From the NCBI GenBank assembly GCA_017410455.1, contig JAFQQT010000017.1:124001-188000 (forward strand): a DNA stretch of 64,000 bases, in the 5' to 3' direction. Both the position numbers and the translations under genes were made by a program. The DNA comes from Clostridia bacterium. Its GTDB lineage: Bacteria; Bacillota; Clostridia; Christensenellales; Aristaeellaceae. A model generated the notes under the pieces. The model was not told the DNA's origin, did not search any database, and worked only from the letters and a program-made list of their open reading frames with translations. Positions 1 to 7,572 of this stretch are shown one piece after another (positions within the stretch are counted from its first letter, which is position 1; every line of letters begins with the position of its first letter).

Positions 1-1
1 C

Positions 2-1045
2 TCTGGCCTGTACATCATGCGCGGCAAGAAGCAGGTGCCCAAGACCACCCTGCATGCCGGCGACCTGGGCGCGCTGGCCAAGCTCCAGTACACCTCCACC
101 GGCGATACCCTGGCCGATTATCAGAACCCCATCCAGTACCCCGGCATGGTGTTCCCCACTCCCTGCATGCACAAGGCTGTGTACGCCTCCAAGCAGGGTG
201 AGGAAGACAAGATCTTCTCCGGCCTGGGCCGCCTGATGGAAGAGGATCCCTCCATCGTCATCATGAAGAACCCCGATACCACCGAGACCTGGCTGTCCGG
301 TCAGGGCGAGATGCACCTGGAGGTCATCAAGAATCGTCTGCAGGCCAAGTTCGGCGCTGTCGCCATCCTGCAGGATCCCAAGATCCCCTACCGTGAGACC
401 ATCCGCAAGGCCGTGAAGGTTCAGGGCCGCCACAAGAAGCAGACCGGCGGTCACGGCCAGTTCGGCGATGTGTGGATCGAGTTCAGCCCCGTGCTGGATG
501 GCTCCACCGAGATGGTGTTCGAAGATGCGGTCGTGGGCGGCGTCGTCCCGCGCAACTTCATCCCCTCCGTTGAGAAGGGCCTGCGTGAGTGCATGGTTCG
601 CGGCGTGCTGGCTGGCTACCCCATGGTTTCCGTCCGCGCGAAGCTGTACGATGGCTCCTACCATCCCGTCGACTCCTCCGAAATGGCGTTCAAGACCGCT
701 GCCCGCATCGCCTACAAGAAGGGCTGTGCCGAGGCTTCCCCTGTGCTGCTGGAGCCCATCATGCACGTTGAGGTCATGGTGCCCGACGAGTACATGGGCG
801 ACATCATGGGCGACATGAACAAGCGCCGTGGCCGCATCATCGGCATGGAGCAGGTTGGCGGCATGCAGCAGGTTGTTGCCGAGTGCCCCCAGAGCGAAAT
901 GTTCAAGTACGCCACCGATCTGCGCTCCATGACCCAGGCCCGCGGCTCCTTCACCATGACCTTCGAGCGTTATGAGGAAGTGCCCGCTGACGTGGCCAAG
1001 AAGGTCATCGCCGCCGCCGACAAGGTCGAGGACGACGAGGAGTAA
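2..1045 (+). CDS. Elongation factor G-like GTPase, C-terminal part (5' truncated by window)
   Basis: The frame is open from base 2, so the gene begins outside the window and the G domain is not visible. What is seen is the end of domain II, domain III (DPSIVIMKNPDTTE, SGQGEMHLEVI), domain IV with the glycine-rich GRHKKQTGGHGQFGDVW loop and the YHPVDSSEMAFKTAA segment, and domain V (EPIMHVEVMVPDEYMGDIMG, NKRRGRI). These are hallmarks of translocase EF-G and its paralogs. The style of the domain IV loop resembles the EF-G2/FusA-like paralogs rather than the str-operon fusA, and no rpsL, rpsG or tuf follows. The canonical role is ribosome translocation; for the paralog group the function is less certain. 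It ends at TAA and is followed by a hairpin terminator. Confidence 0.9.
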   Translation, partial: SGLYIMRGKKQVPKTTLHAGDLGALAKLQYTSTGDTLADYQNPIQYPGMVFPTPCMHKAVYASKQGEEDKIFSGLGRLMEEDPSIVIMKNPDTTETWLSGQGEMHLEVIKNRLQAKFGAVAILQDPKIPYRETIRKAVKVQGRHKKQTGGHGQFGDVWIEFSPVLDGSTEMVFEDAVVGGVVPRNFIPSVEKGLRECMVRGVLAGYPMVSVRAKLYDGSYHPVDSSEMAFKTAARIAYKKGCAEASPVLLEPIMHVEVMVPDEYMGDIMGDMNKRRGRIIGMEQVGGMQQVVAECPQSEMFKYATDLRSMTQARGSFTMTFERYEEVPADVAKKVIAAADKVEDDEE

Positions 1046-1069
1046 TCCCCGGCGGACGCAAGTCCCCAA

Positions 1070-1114
1070 AGAAACAGACCATCCAGGGAGAGGTTCGCGC
1101 CTCTTCCTGTTTCT
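1070..1114 (+). terminator. Probable terminator after the EF-G-like gene
   Basis: The arm AGAAACAG pairs with CTGTTTCT and an inner GAGAGG/CCTCTT pair closes a TTCGCG loop. The stem is interrupted on the 5' side and followed by a T-rich stretch (TTCTGTTCTG). Confidence 0.55.
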
Positions 1115-1125
1115 GTTCTGTGTGG

Positions 1126-1154
1126 TTGACAGCGTCGCCAGCGAGGTGTATACT
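1126..1154 (+). promoter_or_regulatory. Sigma-70 type promoter for the GyrI-like/HAD pair
   Basis: TTGACA at 1126-1131, a 17-bp spacer and TATACT at 1149-1154, lying 36 bases before the GTTATG start of the GyrI-like gene. The -35 is a perfect match and the -10 is five of six. Confidence 0.85.
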
Positions 1155-1189
1155 TAATACAATATAATACGTCTTACGGGAGGGATGTT

Positions 1190-1699
1190 ATGGCGATTGA
1201 AATCATCCGTGCATACCTCGAGGAATGCCCTGCCTGCCGCTTCATCGGCAAGCGCTACACCCCTGCGGACAGCGTGAATGGCAGCTACGGCCACAAGTGG
1301 GGCGAGTGGTGGCAGAACGACTGGTTCAGCCCGCTGGAGCAGCTGCCCCGCATGCCCATCGTGGGGGACAGCACCATGGCGGCCATGCGGGTGGTGGAGG
1401 GCGCGCTGGAATACTGGATCGGCTTCTTCTGCGAGGCGGGCACGGAGGCGCCCCAGGGCTACGAAGCCGTTGACATCGGCCCGCGCCGGTATGCCGTCCT
1501 TTGGAAGAAGGGTGACGAGCACAACGGCGAGCTCTACGGCCTTGAATCCCATAACATCGCCCTGGCAGAGCTGAAGCGTCAGGGCTGGATGCGCGTGGAG
1601 GACGACTGGTGCTTCGAGCGCTACAGCTGCCCGCGCTTCACCACGCCGGACGCGGAGGGGCGGGTTATCCTCGATTACGGCATCTCCGTGGAGGCATGA
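1190..1699 (+). CDS. GyrI-like / effector-binding domain protein
   Basis: A 169-residue soluble protein whose layout fits the GyrI-like small-molecule binding fold (the AraC/BmrR effector-binding domain as a stand-alone protein). The N-terminus is divergent. Typical elements lie in the second half: EYWIGFF near residue 64, PQGYEAVDIGPRRYAVLW near 83-100, and a C-terminal FERYSCPRF...GRVILDYGI strand pattern. No DNA-binding domain is present, so it is not itself a classical regulator; stand-alone members bind or hydrolyse small hydrophobic compounds. The start follows GGGAGGGATGTT. It is probably co-transcribed with the HAD gene, which begins 3 bases after its stop. Confidence 0.7.
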   Translation: MAIEIIRAYLEECPACRFIGKRYTPADSVNGSYGHKWGEWWQNDWFSPLEQLPRMPIVGDSTMAAMRVVEGALEYWIGFFCEAGTEAPQGYEAVDIGPRRYAVLWKKGDEHNGELYGLESHNIALAELKRQGWMRVEDDWCFERYSCPRFTTPDAEGRVILDYGISVEA

Positions 1700-1702
1700 G
1701 GA

Positions 1703-2353
1703 ATGAAAGCATTCATCTTTGACATGGACGGCCTGATGTTCGACACCGAGCGGGTGTTCATCGGCGCGTGGGATTATGCGGGCGAGAAGATGGGCTTCGG
1801 CAAGGCGGGCTACATGTGCCTGCGGACGCTGGGGATGAACACCCCTGCCTGCGAGCAGGCCTGGCGGGACGAATTCGGCCCGGACGTGGATATCAGGGCC
1901 CTGTGGGACTATTCACGGGAGTACCTGGAAGACTATTACGCCAGGAACCGCGTCGCTGTCAAGCCGGGCCTGTACGAGCTGCTGGCGTATCTGAAGGAAA
2001 GCGGCTACAAACTGGCCGTGGCGTCGTCCACCAAAAGGGCGAAGGTCGAGAGCCACCTGGCCAGCGCTGACGTGCGGCACTACTTCGATGCGGTCATCGC
2101 CGGTGACATGGTGGAGAAGTCGAAACCGGAGCCGGACATCTACCTCAGGGCCGCTGCGACCCTGGGCGTTGATCCGGCGGACTGCACCGCCCTGGAGGAC
2201 AGCCGCAACGGCCTGCTGTCTGCGCATGCGGCGGGCATGCGGGCCATCATGGTGCCGGATCTGTGGCAGCCGGACGACACGGTGAAGCAATTCATCCTCG
2301 GCCCTTTCGATGACCTGCTGGCCGTGCGGGACTGGCTGATCGCAGGGCAGTGA
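1703..2353 (+). CDS. HAD family hydrolase, beta-phosphoglucomutase-like
   Basis: A 216-residue HAD-superfamily phosphatase of subfamily I (Cof/PGM group). Motif I is FIFDMDGLMFDTE at residues 4-16 with the nucleophile Asp and acid/base Asp. Motif II is the AVASSTK strand near 105, motif III the lysine in KSKPEPDIY near 140, and motif IV the EDSRNG near 164. An alpha-helical cap lies between motifs I and II (residues 17-85). Family members dephosphorylate sugar phosphates or act as beta-phosphoglucomutase; the exact substrate cannot be read from sequence. The ATG lies just after the previous stop, with GAGGA immediately upstream, so translation is likely coupled. Confidence 0.88.
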   Translation: MKAFIFDMDGLMFDTERVFIGAWDYAGEKMGFGKAGYMCLRTLGMNTPACEQAWRDEFGPDVDIRALWDYSREYLEDYYARNRVAVKPGLYELLAYLKESGYKLAVASSTKRAKVESHLASADVRHYFDAVIAGDMVEKSKPEPDIYLRAAATLGVDPADCTALEDSRNGLLSAHAAGMRAIMVPDLWQPDDTVKQFILGPFDDLLAVRDWLIAGQ

Positions 2354-2374
2354 CGGCGAAAATTGTATAGCGAA

Positions 2375-2407
2375 GCCCCCCGACAGGAGCGGATCCTGAC
2401 GGGGGGC
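2375..2407. terminator. Bidirectional terminator between convergent genes
   Basis: A 14-bp stem with one mismatch (GCCCCCCG...CGGGGGGC, with inner CAGGA/TCCTG) and a five-base loop, placed between the HAD gene (+) and the YbjN-like gene (-). AT-rich sequence flanks both sides, but no long T tract is present. Confidence 0.75.
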
Positions 2408-2427
2408 GATTTGCCTGTGTTGGGGGA

Positions 2428-2892
2428 TCAGTTGCTCTCGGCGCGCTTGCAGGCCTCGATGGGGTCGGCGCCGGCGAAGATGACGTTCATCAGCTCGTCG
2501 CCGTAGCGGCGGAACATGATGATGCCGATGTCAACGGCCTTTTCGACCTCGTCCACGTCGGGCAGGGTGTCGCCCAGGCCCATGAAGCTCTTGTAGCGGA
2601 TCTCGCCGTCGCGCTGATCGAGCTCGAAGTTGCCGCGGCGCATGCCGTAGTTGGCAGCGGTGATGAACTGCATGACGGCAAAGCGCATGTCTTCGGGGGC
2701 GTTGATGTTGCTGTAGGTGTAGGTGACGAACTTGCCCTCTTCGCAGATGATGCGCAGGCGGACGGGGGTCAGCTTGCTCTTAACGTTCATGCCGAGGGTG
2801 AAGGTCTTGTCCTCTTCCTGGAAGTGCCAGCTCTGGCTATTGAGATAGTCGCGAACGACGGCCATAACGGCGGGCTGAGAAATCAGAGACAT
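2428..2892 (-). CDS. YbjN-like domain protein, copy 1
   Basis: A 154-residue cytoplasmic protein of the YbjN / bacterial sensory-transduction-regulator type. The recognisable core is a two-layer alpha/beta pattern ending in GNFELDQRDGEIRYKSF (residues 88-104), a signature shared with its neighbour. There are no membrane segments. YbjN proteins are linked to stress and motility control in Enterobacteria, but in Firmicutes no reaction is known. The start is supported by AAAGGAGCGACC upstream. It lies 44 bases behind a paralog of nearly equal length, so the two look like a tandem duplication in one transcript. Confidence 0.65.
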   Translation of the reverse strand: MSLISQPAVMAVVRDYLNSQSWHFQEEDKTFTLGMNVKSKLTPVRLRIICEEGKFVTYTYSNINAPEDMRFAVMQFITAANYGMRRGNFELDQRDGEIRYKSFMGLGDTLPDVDEVEKAVDIGIIMFRRYGDELMNVIFAGADPIEACKRAESN

Positions 2893-2936
2893 GATGGTCG
2901 CTCCTTTCGTTTGGGTGGATGGGGAAGCTGCAGGGA

Positions 2937-3395
2937 TTACTGCTCGCAGGCCTTGCAGGCTTCTTCGGGATCGGCGTTGCCAAACATCACGTTGATCAGG
3001 CCGTCGCCGTAGCGGTTCATCATCAGCATGGGGATGCTGATGGTGCTGGTGACTTCGTGGGAGGAGGGGGCAACCTCGCCGAAGCTGAGGAAATCCTTGT
3101 AGCGGATCTCGCCGTCGTTCTGGTCCATCTCGAAGTTACCGCGCTGCAGGCCGTAGTTGGCGTAGGTGATGAAGGACATCACGTCGTCGCGCTTGTCGGG
3201 GCTTGCGTGCAGGGGAGCGGTCGCGTACACGATGAAGAGACCGTCGTAGCAGCGGATCTCAACCTGCACCTGATTCAGGCGGCTGTTCAGGGACATGTTG
3301 AAATTGCAGGTGTACTCGTTGGTCTTGTAGTGAATGTCCGTACGTTCGAGGAAATCACGGACAATCTTCAGAACAGAATCCTTGGGAAGCAGCAT
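2937..3395 (-). CDS. YbjN-like domain protein, copy 2
   Basis: A 152-residue paralog of the next gene downstream. It shares the GNFEMDQNDGEIRYKDF core, the YANYGLQRG helix start and the C-terminal INVMFGNADPEEACKA end, against INVIFAGADPIEACKRA in copy 1. N-termini differ (SVLKIVRDFLERTDIHY against AVMAVVRDYLNSQSWHF), indicating an old duplication. The start follows AAAGGAGTACTGAACC. The 276 bases upstream, up to the PfkB stop, hold no convincing gene, and I see only weak promoter-like sequence there. Confidence 0.65.
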   Translation of the reverse strand: MLLPKDSVLKIVRDFLERTDIHYKTNEYTCNFNMSLNSRLNQVQVEIRCYDGLFIVYATAPLHASPDKRDDVMSFITYANYGLQRGNFEMDQNDGEIRYKDFLSFGEVAPSSHEVTSTISIPMLMMNRYGDGLINVMFGNADPEEACKACEQ

Positions 3396-3671
3396 GGTTC
3401 AGTACTCCTTTCATTTAGGAAGATGGCGCAGCGGTCGTGGGGTCGTGTGTATCCGGCGGGTGCATCGCTGCTGTACACCCTTACCAACGCAGGGGGAAAT
3501 CCGTTTTCTCATCCGGCAAAACATTTTTGTGCAAGGATTTTGCGTTTTGAGTTGCGGCTCTCCCACTGCGGCGGTTACTGAATAATGGTTCCCTTCCGGC
3601 TGTGGCCGGCAGCGCGGGCGGGGAAGAACGGCGTCTGGCTCAGCCAGAACGCGGGGGAAAGGGCTCCGTGC

Positions 3672-4469
3672 TCAGAAGCCCCCGGTGTGCGCAAGCGTGC
3701 CGCTGGCGACCCGGCTGCCCTCGTCCATGGCGGAGGGGATATCGCCGCTTTGCAGGTATGCGCAGAGGAAGCCGGCGTGGTAGCTGTCGCCGCAGCCGGT
3801 GGTGTCGACCACCTTTTCGACGGGCACGGCGGGCACGCGATACTCCTGGCCATCCGCGTATGTCACGCTGCCACGCTCGGCGAGGGTGACGTTGAACAGG
3901 CCGCTGAAGCGCTCCGACCAGGCGCGGGCGACAGGAAGGAACGCGTCATCGCCGCTGATGAGGAAGAAATCCACCCAGGGCAGCGCCGCCTCCATGCCGG
4001 GGAGGTCGCGGCAGACGTCGAAGTCCACCGCCAGGCGGAAGGTGGAGCGCTTGCGCAGCGCCAGCACCTGCGGGAAGCAGGGCGCAGAGTAGGTGATGAA
4101 CACCATGTCTGCCGCCTGCAGGAGGGCTTCGTCCGCCGCATCCGGCCGGAATGCGTCGTATACGCCGCCGTGCCACGCGCCGGGCTTGAAGTAGCGGTCG
4201 CCGTTTTCATCCGTGGAGATGAAGTGGCTGGCCGTCTCGCCGCCGGGGATGACATGAACGCCTGCGCGGTCGATGGGCCGCGCCTCGATGGCGGACAGGA
4301 CGTGGCGTCCCACTTCGTCATCGCCGATGGCGCCCACAAGCCCCACGTCGATGCCGGGGTATTTGCTGGCGTGGGCGGCGAAGTTCAGCGCCTCGCCACC
4401 GGGGAGCACCTCGCCGGTCTGCTCAAAGACGTCGGCGCAGAGGGTGGGCATGCAGAGAATTCGGATCAT
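3672..4469 (-). CDS. PfkB family carbohydrate kinase, copy 1
   Basis: A 265-residue ribokinase/PfkB-family sugar kinase. The N-terminal GGEALNFAAH motif binds substrate, and the C-terminal DTTGCGDSYHAGF holds the anion hole and catalytic Asp (GxGD signature with Cys in the second position). Length and the GCGDS variant recall fructoselysine 6-kinase (FrlD) and related short PfkB enzymes, but no deglycase gene is nearby, so the substrate is open. GGAGGCCACC precedes the ATG. A second copy lies at 5544-6353 with the same start (LCMPTLCADxF) and motif, separated by a GNAT and a small kinase gene. It is the last gene of the long minus-strand run. Confidence 0.8.
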   Translation of the reverse strand: MIRILCMPTLCADVFEQTGEVLPGGEALNFAAHASKYPGIDVGLVGAIGDDEVGRHVLSAIEARPIDRAGVHVIPGGETASHFISTDENGDRYFKPGAWHGGVYDAFRPDAADEALLQAADMVFITYSAPCFPQVLALRKRSTFRLAVDFDVCRDLPGMEAALPWVDFFLISGDDAFLPVARAWSERFSGLFNVTLAERGSVTYADGQEYRVPAVPVEKVVDTTGCGDSYHAGFLCAYLQSGDIPSAMDEGSRVASGTLAHTGGF

Positions 4470-4597
4470 GGTGGCCTCCGTGAGTCAGCCCTTGCGGAAG
4501 TGCGCAAGGAACGCAGCAGTCTGCGACCAGTGCTGTGCGCCCCGGTGCGCGAAGTTCCATGCGGGCATGCAGGCGCTGCACCCGCGATCAACGCAGT

Positions 4598-5038
4598 TCA
4601 GCGTTCCAGCCGGACGAGGTATTCTGTCGTGCCCTCCTCCAGCCTGCGCTCATTGGTCAGGCGGAAGCCGTGGCGCTGATTGAAGGCTATGGCCCGCGTG
4701 TTCTTCTCCAGCGCCCACAGATGGCGGATGCCCAGCGTATGCACCGCATGGGTGAGCAGCGCCGCGCCGATGCCCTGGTTTTGCAGCACCGGCTCGACGA
4801 ACAGCTTGCACAGCTCCTGCCCGTGGACACGCATGAAGCCCTTCACCACGCCGTCGTCATACACCCAGAACTCGTCCAGAAGCCTGCTTAGCGAGGTCAT
4901 CCGGGACAGCACCGTCAAGTCGCCGAAGTAGAAGTCATCAGCGCGGAAGATGGGGTAGAAATTCAGGCGATAATTGAAGATCTCGATCTCCGTGATGCGG
5001 CAGAGGTCGGCCTCCGCAGCGGGGCGGATGTGGTTCAT
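4598..5038 (-). CDS. GNAT family N-acetyltransferase
   Basis: A 146-residue acetyltransferase of the GNAT fold. It starts MNHIRPAAEADL, has the central beta4-beta5 (GFMRVHGQELCKLFVEP) and the acetyl-CoA pyrophosphate loop QNQGIGAALL (Q/RxxGxG/A), then the C-terminal FNQRHGF motif typical of small-molecule or peptide acetyltransferases. The start was chosen because its ATG overlaps the upstream kinase stop as ATGA (5035-5038); a longer open frame upstream runs inside that gene. The acetyl acceptor is unknown. Confidence 0.85.
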   Translation of the reverse strand: MNHIRPAAEADLCRITEIEIFNYRLNFYPIFRADDFYFGDLTVLSRMTSLSRLLDEFWVYDDGVVKGFMRVHGQELCKLFVEPVLQNQGIGAALLTHAVHTLGIRHLWALEKNTRAIAFNQRHGFRLTNERRLEEGTTEYLVRLER

Positions 5039-5544
5039 GGCTTCCTCCAGTACTGAATCCCCCAATGCTGGAAGTCCCACTGGGCCATGTAGTCGTTGCA
5101 CTCATAGTCGATATAGTACAGCGTGCCGTCCAGCGGAACGAAGTTGGTGGGGTAGTAGTCAATGTTGGTGTTGGCGGCATAGAGGCGCTCGCACAGGGCC
5201 TCCATCTGCGGGATGCACCAGTCCGGCAGGCGGTTCTCCGCCACCAGCACATCCACCGTGTCCCCGGAGATGTACTGCTTCAGGATCCGCTCCTGCGCCT
5301 CGTCCACGGCCAGCATTTCCGGCATGGGCACGCCGATTTCGCGCAGCCGGGCGTAGTCCCGCAGCTCGGACTGCAGCTTGTCGCCGAAGGTGTAGTAATC
5401 ACAGGGCTCGTGGTGGATCTGCTTGAGGACAAACGGCTGACCGCCGCGCTCCACCAGGTAGGAATACCCGCCTTTGCCCTTGCCCAGCAGGCGGAGGACG
5501 GCGTATTCCGTGCCGCAGAGGGTCATTCTCTCCTGTGCGTCCAT
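5035..5544 (-). CDS. Small protein-kinase-like phosphotransferase
   Basis: A 169-residue protein with a minimal protein-kinase-like fold. It has a glycine-rich loop GKGKGGYSYLV (20-30), a VLK lysine strand near 40, a catalytic-loop equivalent NIDYYPTNF (Asp and Asn in D-x4-N spacing) and a DFG-like IDYE near 149. It is much shorter than a normal Ser/Thr kinase or aminoglycoside phosphotransferase, and the C-lobe is reduced. Similar short kinases occur in Clostridia without an assigned substrate. Its start overlaps the PfkB stop by one base (TGATG) and its stop overlaps the GNAT start, so the three are translationally coupled. Confidence 0.6.
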   Translation of the reverse strand: MDAQERMTLCGTEYAVLRLLGKGKGGYSYLVERGGQPFVLKQIHHEPCDYYTFGDKLQSELRDYARLREIGVPMPEMLAVDEAQERILKQYISGDTVDVLVAENRLPDWCIPQMEALCERLYAANTNIDYYPTNFVPLDGTLYYIDYECNDYMAQWDFQHWGIQYWRKP

Positions 5545-6353
5545 CAGAAGCCTCCCATATGGGACAGGGTCTGGCTGGCGACGCGGCTGCCCTCATGCAT
5601 GGCGGCGGTAACGTCCCCGTCCAGCAGGTACCGGCTGAGGAATGCGCCGTGGTAGCTGTCGCCGCAGCCGGTGGTGTCGATGACCTCGCTCACCGGTACG
5701 GCGGACACGCGGTATTCCCGGCCGCCGACATAAGTGACGCTCCCGCGTTCGGCAAGGGTGACGTTGAAGATTGCGTCAAAGCGTTCTGACCAGGCTTTGG
5801 CCGTGGGGAGAAACGCGTCGTCGCCGCTGATGAAGAAGAAATCGACAAAGGGCAGGGCGGCCTCCATCTTTGCCAGGTCGCGCTCGATATCAAAATCCAC
5901 GGCCAGGCGGAAGGAACCCTCCCGGCGGCAGGCCAGCACCTCGCGGAAATTGGGGCTGTACCAGGTGCAGAACACCACGTCGGCGGCGTTCATGGCGTCG
6001 CTGTCGGCCTCCGTCAGGCGGTAGGTCGCAAACACGCCGCCCTGCCAGGAGTCGGGCTTGAAATAGCGGTCGCCCTCCGGGGTGTGGTAAATGCGGTGGG
6101 TGGCGGTGGCGCCGTCTTCGATAACGTGGACATGGGTACGGTCGATGGGGCGGGCGTCAATGGCGGCATGGATGGCTGCGCCGGGCTCGTCCGCGCCGAT
6201 GGCGCCCAGCAGGGCCACGTCCATGTGCGGATACCGGCAGGCGATGCAGCCGAGGTTCAGCGCCTCGCCGCCGGGCAGGATCTCGCCGGTTCCGTCGAAG
6301 ATGTCCGCGCACAGGGTCGGCATGCACAGCAGCCGCGTCTTGCTTGTGGGCAT
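5544..6353 (-). CDS. PfkB family carbohydrate kinase, copy 2
   Basis: A 269-residue PfkB/ribokinase-family enzyme, paralogous along its whole length to the gene at 3672-4469. It has PGGEALNLGCIA near the N-terminus, a middle FVDFFFISGDDAFLP segment and the catalytic DTTGCGDSYHGAFL. The two copies share unusual features (LCMPTLCADIF start, ISGDDAF, LAERGSVTY), so they probably phosphorylate related substrates. AAGGAGG stands only 4 bases before the ATG, which is tight spacing. The peptidase T stop is 9 bases upstream, and the small-kinase gene follows with a one-base overlap. Confidence 0.8.
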   Translation of the reverse strand: MPTSKTRLLCMPTLCADIFDGTGEILPGGEALNLGCIACRYPHMDVALLGAIGADEPGAAIHAAIDARPIDRTHVHVIEDGATATHRIYHTPEGDRYFKPDSWQGGVFATYRLTEADSDAMNAADVVFCTWYSPNFREVLACRREGSFRLAVDFDIERDLAKMEAALPFVDFFFISGDDAFLPTAKAWSERFDAIFNVTLAERGSVTYVGGREYRVSAVPVSEVIDTTGCGDSYHGAFLSRYLLDGDVTAAMHEGSRVASQTLSHMGGF

Positions 6354-6362
6354 GGGGCCTCC

Positions 6363-7559
6363 TTACGCGTGGGTCACGATGCTTTCCAGCACGTCCACCA
6401 TCTTTTCCATGGCCTCCACGGTGATCAGCTCCTTGCGGCCGTGGAAGTTGTAGCCGCCGGTGGAAAGGTTGGGGCAGGGCAGGCCCATGTAGGAAAGGCG
6501 CGCGCCGTCGGTGCCGCCGCGGATGGGCGTGGTGATGGGCGTCACGCCGCAGGCACGGAAGGCCTCGGCGGCCTTGTCCACGATGAACATGCAGGGCTCC
6601 AGCTTCTCGCGCATGTTGCGGTAGCTGTCCTTTACCTCGCAGGTGAAGCTGTCTTCGCCCCACTTGGCGTTCAGGTAATCGGTGATGCGCTGCACGGTGG
6701 CCTTGCGCTGGTCGAATTTTGCGGTGTCGTGGTCGCGGATGATATAGCCCAGGGTGGCCAGCTCCTCGTCGCCGGAGAAGTGCATGAGGTGGTAGAAGCC
6801 CTCGTACCCCTCGGTGTGGGCGGGGATATCCGCAGGGGGCAGCATGCTGTTCCACTCCATGCCCAGCAGCAGGGCGTTCTTCATCTGATTCTTGGCGCTG
6901 CCGGGATGGATGTTCACGCCCCTGACCGTCACCCTGCAGGAGGCGGCGTTGAAGTTCTCGTATTCCAGCTCGCCCAGGGCGCCGCCGTCCACGGTGTAGG
7001 CGTAATCCGCGCCGAAGCCGGGCACGTCGAACAGATCCGCGCCGCGGCCGATTTCCTCGTCCGGCGTGAAGCCGATGCAGACCGTGCAATGCTCCGGCGC
7101 GTCGGGGGCCATCAGCCGCTGCGCCAGGGCCATGATCTCCGCCACGCCGGCCTTGTCATCCGCGCCCAGGACGCTGTCGCCGCTGGTGACGATCAGCTCC
7201 TGACCGGCCAGCGTCGGCAGGAAGTCAAAGCCGTCGATGACCACGCCGTTGGCAAGCGTCACTGGCTTGCCGTCGTAATGGGGGATGCAGACGGGCTTCG
7301 TCGCGCCGCGCACGCCGTCGGAGGTGTCCATGTGGGCGATGAGACCCACCTTCGCCGGATGGTCGCCCTTGGCCGGGATGGTGGCGTAGACGTAGCCGTG
7401 CTCGTCCACGCGGGCGTTGGCGACGCCCATGGCGTGCAGCTCGTCCACCAGCATATTCGCCAGCACCAGCTGATTGGGGCTGGAGGGGCAGGTCTCGCAG
7501 GTCTCCTCGGAGGTGGTCTCCACTTGCACATAGCGCAGGAATTTTTCCTTCACGGTCAT
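6363..7559 (-). CDS. pepT: Peptidase T (tripeptide aminopeptidase)
   Basis: A 398-residue zinc aminopeptidase of family M20B, the usual length for PepT (about 405-410). Metal and catalytic motifs are in order: AHMDTSDGV (His and Asp ligand and catalytic Asp), GADDKAGVAEI (bridging Asp), TPDEEIGRG (catalytic Glu), YTVDGG, and a C-terminal GGYNFHG with the last His ligand. The substrate-domain motif IRGGTDGARLS is present. It removes N-terminal residues from tripeptides in the cytoplasm. The start at 7559 is set by GGAG eight bases upstream; the frame is open further but runs into the preceding gene. Confidence 0.95.
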   Translation of the reverse strand: MTVKEKFLRYVQVETTSEETCETCPSSPNQLVLANMLVDELHAMGVANARVDEHGYVYATIPAKGDHPAKVGLIAHMDTSDGVRGATKPVCIPHYDGKPVTLANGVVIDGFDFLPTLAGQELIVTSGDSVLGADDKAGVAEIMALAQRLMAPDAPEHCTVCIGFTPDEEIGRGADLFDVPGFGADYAYTVDGGALGELEYENFNAASCRVTVRGVNIHPGSAKNQMKNALLLGMEWNSMLPPADIPAHTEGYEGFYHLMHFSGDEELATLGYIIRDHDTAKFDQRKATVQRITDYLNAKWGEDSFTCEVKDSYRNMREKLEPCMFIVDKAAEAFRACGVTPITTPIRGGTDGARLSYMGLPCPNLSTGGYNFHGRKELITVEAMEKMVDVLESIVTHA

Positions 7560-7572
7560 GTGAATCGCTCCT

